Shown: positions 6,461-12,676 of the stretch, piece after piece
How the letters are laid out: each line of letters begins with the position of its first letter
Position numbering within the stretch: the stretch's first letter is position 1
Source: CAYWTX01 sp964461295
GTDB lineage: Bacteria > Planctomycetota > Phycisphaerae > SM23-33
Direction: 5' to 3'
Length of the DNA: 12,899 nt
NCBI GenBank assembly: GCA_964461295.1
Contig: CAYWTX010000597.1
Location: 1-12,899 of the forward strand
The notes under the pieces: generated by a model
Databases searched by the model: none
Told to the model about the DNA's origin: nothing
Seen by the model: only the letters and a program-made list of their open reading frames with translations
Translations under genes and position numbers: made by a program

Positions 6461-8056
6461 TTGGCCCAACTGCAAACCCCGCCTCGGCCGAACGTGGTGC
6501 TGATCCTCGCCGACGACATGGGGTATTCGGACATCGGCTGCTTCGGCAGCGAGATTCCCACGCCCGCGCTGGATTCGCTGGCGTCGCGCGGGCTGCGGAT
6601 GACGGCCATGTACAACTGCGCGCGGTGCTGCCCGAGCCGTGCGTCGCTGCTGACGGGGCTGTACCCGCACCAGGCGGGCGTGGGGCAGATGACCAAGAAC
6701 CTGGGCACGCCGGCGTTCCTGGGCTACCTCATCGACCGCTGCGCCACGCTGGGCGTACTTCTGGGCGCGGCCGGTTACTTCACCGGCTACAGCGGCAAGT
6801 GGCACGTGGGCGGGCAGCGCGGGCGGTCCTTGGATCCCTCGGCGCCGATCGTCGGCGACCCCCGGTACCCCTCGCCGATCGAGCGCGGCTTCGAGCGGGT
6901 GTACTGCAACCTGGCCGGCGGCGGGTCGTACTACAACCTCACGACGCTGATGGAGCAGGACCGCTTGATCCCATGCCCCGGCGGCTTCTACACCACGAAC
7001 AACTACACCGACGCGGCCATCGGCATGATCGACGCCGCGGCCGCGGCGAGCAGGCCGTTTTTCGTGCACCTGTGCTACAACGCGCCGCACTGGCCGCTGC
7101 ACGCCCTGCCGGAGGACGTGGCGCGGCACCGCGGGCGGTATCGCCGCGGCTGGGACGAGGTGCGGACGGCGCGGCACGAGCGCCTGCGCGGGCTGGGCAT
7201 CCTGGACCGCCGCTGGGGCATCTCGCCGCGCGACGCCGAGTCGCGCCCATGGGAAAGCGCCCCGCACCAGGACTGGGAAGACTCGCGCATGGCCGCCTAC
7301 GCGGGGCAGATCGACTGCATGGACCGCAACATCGGGCGGGTCGTGCAGCGCCTGCGCGAGTTGGGCCAGCTCGACAACACGCTGATCCTCTTCGTTTCCG
7401 ACAACGGCGGCAGCGCCGAGTTCCTGGCCGAGGACGGCACGCGCAAACGCGAGCTGCCCTTCACGCTGGAAGGCAAGCCGGTGCGATGCGGCAACACCGT
7501 GGGCATCGAGCCCGGCCCGGCCGACACGTTCATGAGCTACGACCTGCCGTGGGCCAACGCGTCGAACTCGCCGTTCCGCCTGTTCAAGCATTGGGTGCAC
7601 GAGGGGGGCATCGCCACTCCGTTCGTGGCGCACTGGCCGGCGGGCGTGGCGGCGGGGCAGGTCCGCCACGAGCCGGCGCACTTCGTGGATATCGTCGCGA
7701 CGATCCTGGACGCGGCGGGGGTGAGCTACCCGTCTGAGTTCGGGGGCAGGGCGCTGACGCCGCCGGCGGGCGAGAGTTTCAGGGCGCTGTTCGGCGGCGC
7801 GGCCTGGTCGCGCCGGCAGCCGATCTTCTGGGAACACATGGGCAACCGCGCCGTGCGCCGCGGCGACCTGAAACTGGTCGCCAGGCACGGCGGCGGGTGG
7901 GAACTGTACAACATGAGCCGCGACCGCACCGAACTGGACGACCTGTCGGCGCGATACCCCGCCGACGTGACCGAGATGGAACGGCTGTATGGGGAATTGG
8001 CGGCCCGATGCGGCGTGGTGCCGTGGGATGATGTCGTGGCGCGGCAGCGGAGATAG
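6461..8056 (+). CDS. Type I (formylglycine-dependent) sulfatase
   Basis: A sulfatase of 531 residues with a TTG start. The metal-binding ADDMG (Asp18, Asp19) is at the N-terminus. CCPSRASLLTG carries the C-x-P-S-R motif, in which Cys56 would be converted to formylglycine. Lys113 and His115 in GKWH, the His in NAPHWPL and Asp314-Asn315 in VSDNGG complete the expected active site. The C-terminal part (WEHMGNRAVRRGDLKLV, ELYNMSRDRTELDDL) is typical of family S1 arylsulfatases. These enzymes remove sulfate esters from sugars or aryl compounds, and neighbouring hydrolases suggest a sulfated glycan. No signal peptide precedes the catalytic domain, which is unusual for this family in glycan degraders and implies a cytosolic enzyme or a wrong start. 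A formylglycine-generating enzyme is needed but is not encoded here. Confidence 0.92.
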   Translation: MAQLQTPPRPNVVLILADDMGYSDIGCFGSEIPTPALDSLASRGLRMTAMYNCARCCPSRASLLTGLYPHQAGVGQMTKNLGTPAFLGYLIDRCATLGVLLGAAGYFTGYSGKWHVGGQRGRSLDPSAPIVGDPRYPSPIERGFERVYCNLAGGGSYYNLTTLMEQDRLIPCPGGFYTTNNYTDAAIGMIDAAAAASRPFFVHLCYNAPHWPLHALPEDVARHRGRYRRGWDEVRTARHERLRGLGILDRRWGISPRDAESRPWESAPHQDWEDSRMAAYAGQIDCMDRNIGRVVQRLRELGQLDNTLILFVSDNGGSAEFLAEDGTRKRELPFTLEGKPVRCGNTVGIEPGPADTFMSYDLPWANASNSPFRLFKHWVHEGGIATPFVAHWPAGVAAGQVRHEPAHFVDIVATILDAAGVSYPSEFGGRALTPPAGESFRALFGGAAWSRRQPIFWEHMGNRAVRRGDLKLVARHGGGWELYNMSRDRTELDDLSARYPADVTEMERLYGELAARCGVVPWDDVVARQRR

Positions 8057-8133
8057 GGTGACATGCCGCCTCACGGCCGATCCCGCAGGCGCGTCTGTGG
8101 TCTTCGTCTGTAGCGACGCCCACCAGTAAGTGC
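8057..8133. other. Gene-free stretch downstream of the sulfatase
   Basis: No gene, promoter or terminator is evident. It ends with TAAGTGCCC (8127-8135), which is repeated exactly at 8252-8260 on the other side of the MITE-like element. Confidence 0.5.
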
Positions 8134-8247
8134 CCGTCACGAAATAACCTGAGCAAGCCAGTCTTGGTGGCACAGCTTTCCAAGCTGTGCAGCACAGGTC
8201 GGAGACCTGTGCCACCTGGGAAACGTGAACAAGTTATTTCGTGACGG
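8134..8247. mobile_element. MITE-like element with 15-bp terminal inverted repeats
   Basis: CCGTCACGAAATAAC at 8134-8148 is a perfect inverted match to 8233-8247. Inside are two adjacent hairpins: GCACAGCTT-TCC-AAGCTGTGC at 8170-8190 and GCACAGGTC-GGA-GACCTGTGC at 8192-8212. They are enclosed by a further inverted pair, GGTGGCACAG (8166-8175) with CTGTGCCACC (8207-8216). The 9-bp direct repeat TAAGTGCCC flanks the element (8127-8135 and 8252-8260). It overlaps the first two bases of the left inverted repeat and stands 4 bases beyond the right one, so the exact ends are ambiguous. There is no coding capacity. It resembles a non-autonomous, transposase-dependent miniature element. Confidence 0.7.
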
Positions 8248-8276
8248 CGCCTAAGTGCCCCCGTGCCCTGGGGCGC

Positions 8277-8417
8277 GGGTGCATGACCGTAGTTGCTGAG
8301 ACCGGGTTTGGGATCTGCATCGGATTCTTCAGCCTGAAGGGCTGAGATATGACAGCCCAGGGCAACGCCCTGGGAACCCTACGCCAAAGGACGTCAAGCC
8401 CTGAAGGGGCGGGACAA
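8277..8417 (-). repeat. Multi-hairpin intergenic repeat, copy 2 (inverted)
   Basis: The reverse complement of bases 1-141 with a single mismatch. Together with copy 3 it forms a perfect 50-bp inverted repeat: 8326-8375 pairs with 8476-8525 around a 100-base loop. It lies downstream of the sulfatase and marks the right edge of the block that begins at copy 1. Confidence 0.92.
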
Positions 8418-8436
8418 ACGCCGCGTGAGACCCTTA

Positions 8437-8548
8437 TGTCGCCCTTACAGGGCTTGTCATCTGAATCGCCACATCTCCCAGGGCGTTGCCCTGGGCTGTC
8501 ATATCTCAGCCCTTCAGGCTGAAGAGGCGATGCAAGAACGGTCATGGA
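8437..8548 (+). repeat. Multi-hairpin intergenic repeat, copy 3 (shortened)
   Basis: Same orientation as copy 1. The block from CCCAGGGC at 8477 to GAAG at 8524 is identical to bases 44-91. The flanks are diverged, and roughly 25-30 bases corresponding to about 100-127 of copy 1 are missing. Like copy 1 it lies 100-200 bases upstream of a glycoside hydrolase gene. Confidence 0.85.
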
Positions 8549-8657
8549 CCCCTGGGGCGCTTCCCCTTGGCGATTCGGCCGCGAGCGGGGTATCCTCTCC
8601 GCCCGTGGCATCCTGGATCGCCGGCGGGCGAATCCACCACGTTGCGAAGGAGAAGCG
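8549..8657 (+). other. Leader region upstream of the GH-A-like gene
   Basis: I see no clear promoter. AAGGAG at 8647-8652 lies 5 bases before the ATG at 8658 and fixes that start. An open frame extends upstream to 8544, but its sequence is repeat-derived and proline/arginine-rich, so I exclude it from the gene. Confidence 0.5.
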
Positions 8658-11039
8658 ATGAAGACGATGAAGTGCGACTACCTGTCTCCCCGGCCGGTGA
8701 AGCCGGAGATTGTGACCATCGCGGGGGGTAAGACTGCCGCCTTGCCGCGTGCGTGCCCGGTCAACAAGTACGCCAACGACGCCGCTCCCGGCCGATGGCT
8801 GGTTGCGTGCCCGGTGGAGCCCGGGGCCGGGGAGAAGTTGGCGGCGGCCATCGCCGCCGGGGGCGAGCGGGCCGCGGAGGCGGCCGGGGGCCTGCGCCTG
8901 CTGGGCGGCAAGCTGATCCTCAAGCGGACCTGGCCGCAGTTCGCCGACGCGATCGACCTGCACGCCCTGGGCGGCGGTAAGCCGGAGACGCGTTCGGTGC
9001 TGCTGATGGGCATCGACGTGCCCTCGCCGCTGCTGGTGCGGGTGTGCATCGGCGCGGCCGGGATGAACGTCGCCGGGGAGATGTGGATCAACGGCCAGGC
9101 CGTGGCGCACGGGCAGTTCGTGCGGTTGGGCAAGGGAAGGCACGCGGTGGTGGTGGAGGCCTACCACGGGCATCGCGGGCAGTACATCGACTGGAAGCTT
9201 GCCCGCCTGTCGCCGCGGTTCACCGAGGTGACGACGCGCGAGATCGACGAGGTCCACGACTGGCGGCTGTCGCTGTGGCAGGCGGAGCGGGACGCGGTCA
9301 CGGCCGACGCGGGCAAGCTGCTGGCGAGCGTGAAGATTGACGAATCGACGATCCGGGGCAGGGACGGGTTCTTCCGCGTCGCGCGAAGCGTGAACGGGCG
9401 ATGGTGGTTTGTGGACCCGCGCGGGCGGGCGTTCTACTACACGGGCATCACGGGGCTGAACAACGGCGGGACGGGCGGGCGGCGCGCGCACAAGCCGCGA
9501 GTGAAAGAGGCGCGGGTGCGGCAGTGGATGGAGTTGCTGCGGCAGTGGCGGTACACGGGCATGGGGGCGTGGACGACGAGCGAGTTCTTCGGCCGGGGCA
9601 TGCCGTTCACGGAGGTCGTCGAGGGCTACTACGTCAAGCCGTGGCTGAAGGTGAAGTTCCCCGATGTGTTCGACCCGCGTTGGAGGGCGAACGTGGGGGC
9701 CAAGTGCAAGCGGCTGTGCCCCCCGCTGCGGAACAACCGCGATTGCGTGGGGTACTTCCTGGAGAACGAGCGCGGGTTCATGGAGTTGCAGCATCACGGG
9801 GAGCGGTTGATCGTCAACTCGCCGGCGTACCGCTACGCGGGGGCGGTGAAGGAGGACCGGCTGGTGCTGGCGGCCGAACCGGACCTGAATACGCGCGGGC
9901 TGTCGCTGCTCCAGTTCGCGTTGTCGTTGAAGCCTTCGACGGCGGCGTATCGCACGGCGTGGGAGTTCGTGCTGAAGCGGCATGGCGACCTGAAGGGCCT
10001 GGGCCGCGCGTGGGGGATCGACCTGGGCTGCCGCGACCAGGTGCGGAGGCTGACGGCCAACGAGATCCTGCTGATCGGGGATGGCTACCAGGCCGACCAG
10101 GCGGATTTCGTGAAGCTGTGGGTGGCGAGGCACCACGGGGTGATGATCGACGCGATCCGGAAGTACGATTCCAATCACTTGATCCTGGGCATGCGTTGGG
10201 GCGGCGGCCCGCCGGCGCCCGCGACGGGCGAGGCGGAGCGGCAGTTGGGCGAGGTGTACAGCCAGAACTGCTACCAGGCGGACCTGTACGAGACGTACGA
10301 GGCGACGTACCGCGAGATGCGGATGCCGATGCTCAACGGCGAATACGGACTGGACACCGATTCGTACAGCCTGGTGCGCAATCCCATCGAGCCGCCGGGC
10401 GGCTACAGCATCGACGAGCGGCGAGAACTGCGCATCCGCCATGGGTTGGACCGCGTCTTCGCGCACCGCGGCGTGGTGGGCATGACGAGGTATCGCTGGC
10501 ACGGCGTAGCCGTAGGCGGAGGGGAGGTGCGGTGGGCGAACGTGCCGGAGATCTTCCGCATCAACAGTCGGGCCGTGCCGCTGGCGGTGGCGTCGGACCG
10601 GCCGGCCGGGGCGCCCAAGCGGGCGCCGCACGGGCAGTATTTCCTGACGCTGCACGGCGGGTCGGTGTTCGTGGACACGCTGCCGGCCTGGCGCAAGGGC
10701 GAGAAGGACAGCTACCGCGTGCGGAGCGGGAACGTGCGGGTGGGCGTGGTGTGCCGGCACGGCAGATGGGAGGCCCGCGTGTACGGCGACGGCATCGACG
10801 GCGAGTTGACCGAGGCGGCGAACCTGCCGGGCGGGCGCGTTCGTCTGGCGATGAAGGTGCGGATCACGCCGACGCTGTTCACTGCCGCCACGGCGAAGGC
10901 GACCTACGTGCTGGACCTGCGGCGCGACGCGAGCGGCGCGGGCGTGGAGGGCACGTTCACCGGCCGCTACGAAGGCCACGAGGCCCGCGGGCACGTGGTG
11001 GGCGGGCTGTTCCGCCCGGCGGCGACGGTGAACTGCTGA
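8658..11039 (+). CDS. Clan GH-A, agarase-like glycoside hydrolase
   Basis: A 793-residue predicted hydrolase. Residues about 60-215 look like a beta-sandwich accessory domain (MWINGQAVAHGQF from 142, VVVEAYHGHRG). The catalytic part begins with GRWWFVDPRGRAFYYTGI (247-264), a signature shared by beta-agarase-like and other clan GH-A proteins. GYFLENERG places Asn370-Glu371 as the likely acid/base pair, RKYDSNHLILGMRW (from 501) is a conserved barrel strand, and LNGEYG gives Glu562 as the likely nucleophile. A C-terminal beta-rich domain of about 120 residues ends in Gly-rich sequence. There is no signal peptide (MKTMKCDYLSPRP), so a cytosolic location is implied unless the start is wrong. It may act on agar-like, porphyran-like or other galactan oligosaccharides; the substrate is not determined by sequence. 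Confidence 0.72.
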   Translation: MKTMKCDYLSPRPVKPEIVTIAGGKTAALPRACPVNKYANDAAPGRWLVACPVEPGAGEKLAAAIAAGGERAAEAAGGLRLLGGKLILKRTWPQFADAIDLHALGGGKPETRSVLLMGIDVPSPLLVRVCIGAAGMNVAGEMWINGQAVAHGQFVRLGKGRHAVVVEAYHGHRGQYIDWKLARLSPRFTEVTTREIDEVHDWRLSLWQAERDAVTADAGKLLASVKIDESTIRGRDGFFRVARSVNGRWWFVDPRGRAFYYTGITGLNNGGTGGRRAHKPRVKEARVRQWMELLRQWRYTGMGAWTTSEFFGRGMPFTEVVEGYYVKPWLKVKFPDVFDPRWRANVGAKCKRLCPPLRNNRDCVGYFLENERGFMELQHHGERLIVNSPAYRYAGAVKEDRLVLAAEPDLNTRGLSLLQFALSLKPSTAAYRTAWEFVLKRHGDLKGLGRAWGIDLGCRDQVRRLTANEILLIGDGYQADQADFVKLWVARHHGVMIDAIRKYDSNHLILGMRWGGGPPAPATGEAERQLGEVYSQNCYQADLYETYEATYREMRMPMLNGEYGLDTDSYSLVRNPIEPPGGYSIDERRELRIRHGLDRVFAHRGVVGMTRYRWHGVAVGGGEVRWANVPEIFRINSRAVPLAVASDRPAGAPKRAPHGQYFLTLHGGSVFVDTLPAWRKGEKDSYRVRSGNVRVGVVCRHGRWEARVYGDGIDGELTEAANLPGGRVRLAMKVRITPTLFTAATAKATYVLDLRRDASGAGVEGTFTGRYEGHEARGHVVGGLFRPAATVNC

Positions 11040-11052
11040 GAGCGAATGCAGG

Positions 11053-11082
11053 TTGCGGTATTCGGATGCGCAACGCTAGACT
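11053..11082 (+). promoter_or_regulatory. Weak candidate promoter for the RHH antitoxin gene
   Basis: TTGCGG (11053-11058) and TAGACT (11077-11082) are separated by 18 bp. They match consensus at 3 and 4 of 6 positions, so support is modest. GAGGAG at 11093-11098 then lies 8 bases before the ATG. Confidence 0.3.
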
Positions 11083-11106
11083 GAAGAGGATTGAGGAGAA
11101 CCAAAC

Positions 11107-11388
11107 ATGGTTCGAACTGAAGTGGAACTGACGGACGAAGAGGCGGCTGGGCTGGAGAAGCTTGCCAGCGAGCGGAAGACTTCTGTTCCCGAGTGTATCC
11201 ACGAAGGCGTGAAACTTGTTCTCGGCGTCTGGGGGAAACGCGACACGCGCGAAGCCAGGCAGCGAGCGAAGCAGCTTGCCGGCATGTTCCGCTCGCAGAC
11301 GGGCGACCTTTCTGTCAGGCACGATGACTACTTCGCGGAGGCATGCGAGGGATGCGGCGGCTTGCCAAGCGGCGGGGTATCTCCCTGA
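11107..11388 (+). CDS. Ribbon-helix-helix (CopG/VapB-type) antitoxin, orphan
   Basis: A 93-residue protein. MVRTEVELTDEEAAGLEKLA gives the beta-strand and first helix, and SVPECIHEGVKLVL the second helix, of a ribbon-helix-helix DNA-binding domain. GDLSVRHDDYFAEA is the C-terminal motif commonly seen in antitoxins paired with PIN-domain toxins. Family members usually end just after this motif and overlap the toxin start. Here the frame runs on through CEGCGGLPSGGVSP and no PIN gene follows. After about 11343 the bases encode a different RHH remnant in another frame. I infer that the original 3' end and the toxin gene were lost. The DNA-binding half appears intact. GAGGAG 8 bases upstream supports the start. 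Confidence 0.75.
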   Translation: MVRTEVELTDEEAAGLEKLASERKTSVPECIHEGVKLVLGVWGKRDTREARQRAKQLAGMFRSQTGDLSVRHDDYFAEACEGCGGLPSGGVSP

Positions 11389-11477
11389 CGGAGTGTTTCC
11401 GCCAGGCCTTCGACCACCATCTCGCCTCCTGCGAAGAAGAGGAAGCCGGCAAGGGGCATTTCCCACTGGAGCGATGA
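11343..11477 (+). pseudogene. 5'-truncated ribbon-helix-helix antitoxin remnant
   Basis: A 44-codon frame from ATG 11343 to TGA 11475-11477, in a different frame from the gene it overlaps. It reads RRLAKRRGISLTECFRQAFD and then an acidic tail (CEEEEAGK). The pattern LAKRRGISLTE-FRQA is the helix-turn-helix half of an RHH/CopG antitoxin. The N-terminal beta-strand that should precede it is absent. I read it as the 3' part of a second antitoxin gene, joined to the first by a deletion. Its stop overlaps ATGA at 11474, and GGAG at 11468-11471 within it serves as the ribosome site for the dehydrogenase. It may persist as a translated leader peptide. Confidence 0.55.
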
Positions 11478-11479
11478 GT

Positions 11480-12517
11480 ATGCGGATCGTCGTTGTCGAC
11501 GGCTATACGCTGAACCCGGGCGACTTGAGCTGGTCGGAGCTGGAGGCGCTCGGGGAATGCACCGTCCACGACCGCACGCCGAGCGAGCTGGTCCATGAGC
11601 GTGTCGCGGGGGCGCAGATCGTCCTCACCAACAAGGTGGTCTTCTCGCGCCCGGTGATGGAACGTCTGCCCGAACTCAAGTACATCGGCGTGCTGGCGAC
11701 GGGGTACAACGTGGTGGACACAGCCGCGGCGGCCGAGCGGGGGATCGTCGTCACCAACGTGCCGGCCTACAGCACGCTCAGCGTGGCGCAGCTTGTGTTC
11801 GCGCACGTGCTGAACCTGGCGCATCGGCCGGCGGAGCATTCGCAGGGCGTGCGGGCGGGCAAGTGGAGCCGGAGCGTGGACTTCTCCTACTGGGACAGCC
11901 CGCTCGTGGAGTTGGCCGGGCTGACGATGGGGATCGTGGGCTTCGGGCGGATCGGCCAGGCCGTGGCGCGCGTGGCCGCGGCGCTGGGAATGAACGTGCT
12001 GGCGCACACGCGCGGGAGAAACCGCGAAACGGCCGATCACGAGTACGATCACGATCACGAGGGGGAACGGGAAACGACGAAGGGCAAAGACGAGAACGAG
12101 AGAGGGAAGATTGGGCAGGGCGGCGTGGAGTTCGTCTCGCTGGAGGAGGTGTTCCGCCGCGGCGACGTGGTGAGCCTGCACTGCCCCCTGACCGAGCAGA
12201 CGCGCGGGCTGGTGAACGCACAACGCCTGGCGATGATGAAGCCGACCGCGTTCCTCATCAACACAGCCCGCGGGCCGCTGGTGGTCGAAGCCGCCCTGGC
12301 CGATGCGCTGAACGCCGGCCGGATCGCCGGAGCGGGGCTGGACGTCCTGGGCGCCGAGCCGCCGCCGCGGGACAACCCGCTGCTGACGGCGAGGAACTGC
12401 TACATCACGCCGCACGTGGGGTGGGCGACGCAGGCTGCCCGCCGCCGCCTGATGGTCGAGGCGGTCGAGAACGTGCGGGCGTTCCTGGGCGGACGACGTC
12501 GCAACGTGGTGGGTTGA
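11480..12517 (+). CDS. D-2-hydroxyacid dehydrogenase (glycerate dehydrogenase-like)
   Basis: A 345-residue NAD-dependent dehydrogenase. The N-terminus MRIVVVDGYTLNPGDLSW closely resembles glycerate dehydrogenase/hydroxypyruvate reductase proteins. The Rossmann motif is G154-F-G156-R-I-G159. Catalytic residues are Arg264 (INTARG), Glu293 (GAEPPP) and His312 (ITPHVG). Such enzymes interconvert hydroxypyruvate and D-glycerate or reduce related 2-oxoacids in the cytosol. The ATG at 11480 is favoured over 11474 because GGAG (11468-11471) is then 8 bases away. The family is usually about 315-320 residues. The excess is explained by an insertion at residues about 179-214, a highly charged low-complexity segment (with DHEYDHDHE) between the Rossmann strand end (NVLAHTR) and VEFVSLEEVF. 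Catalytic residues are retained, so activity is plausible. Confidence 0.88.
   Translation: MRIVVVDGYTLNPGDLSWSELEALGECTVHDRTPSELVHERVAGAQIVLTNKVVFSRPVMERLPELKYIGVLATGYNVVDTAAAAERGIVVTNVPAYSTLSVAQLVFAHVLNLAHRPAEHSQGVRAGKWSRSVDFSYWDSPLVELAGLTMGIVGFGRIGQAVARVAAALGMNVLAHTRGRNRETADHEYDHDHEGERETTKGKDENERGKIGQGGVEFVSLEEVFRRGDVVSLHCPLTEQTRGLVNAQRLAMMKPTAFLINTARGPLVVEAALADALNAGRIAGAGLDVLGAEPPPRDNPLLTARNCYITPHVGWATQAARRRLMVEAVENVRAFLGGRRRNVVG
12014..12121 (+). repeat. Low-complexity repeat inserted in frame in the dehydrogenase gene
   Basis: About 108 bases with no counterpart in ordinary family members interrupt the gene without shifting the frame. The first part repeats ACGAT-CACGA-type units (TACGATCACGATCACGAG). 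The rest is purine-rich (GGGAACGGGAAACGACGAAG). Purine-rich composition differs sharply from flanking codons. Encoded residues are almost all charged or small. The boundaries are inferred by comparison with remembered family architecture. Confidence 0.6.
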
Positions 12518-12586
12518 GAGAAGGACCGGATACCGGGCACCGGGAGAGCGGGGGAGCGGGAGAGCGGGGGAGTGGGGGAGATAAGA
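12518..12586 (+). repeat. G-run tandem repeat downstream of the dehydrogenase
   Basis: The 12530-12580 tract has a 7-8 bp period (ACCGGGC, ACCGGGA, then GGAGCGGG, AGAGCGGG, GGAGTGGG). It contains five G-runs of three or more between 12542 and 12578, separated by 3-5 bases. This satisfies the usual pattern for a G-quadruplex on the plus strand, which is also the RNA strand. It resembles the shorter tract at 3418-3442. Confidence 0.65.
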
Positions 12587-12676
12587 AAGATGCCCCGGCC
12601 ACGCAGGGCCGGGGCTTGGATAAGCGGGGGGCCGCGCTTCTTTCCAAGCCCCGGCCCTGCGTGGCCGGGGCATCTT
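12587..12676 (+). terminator. Perfect 34-bp inverted repeat, possible terminator or REP pair
   Basis: 12587-12620 and 12643-12676 are perfect inverted complements around a 22-base loop. Each arm also folds alone as GCCCCGGCC-ACGCAG-GGCCGGGGC (9-bp stem), or its complement. The long stem ends in TCTT and is followed by CTGT, not a T-tract. It could stop transcription of the dehydrogenase gene from either side, but its double-hairpin design matches the REP-like elements elsewhere in this window. Confidence 0.65.

Noticed and set aside
1..8417. The 8.4-kb block as a composite transposon
   Set aside because: The bounding repeats are short non-coding hairpin repeats, a third copy lies outside, and there is no transposase or integrase.
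8134..8548. CRISPR array
   Set aside because: The repeats are few, inverted relative to each other and of unequal length, with no regular unique spacers and no cas genes.
12050..12075. His/Asp-rich DHEYDHDHE as a designed metal-binding site in the dehydrogenase
   Set aside because: It is explained by translation of an ACGATC simple repeat in one frame. Metal binding is possible but nothing else supports it.
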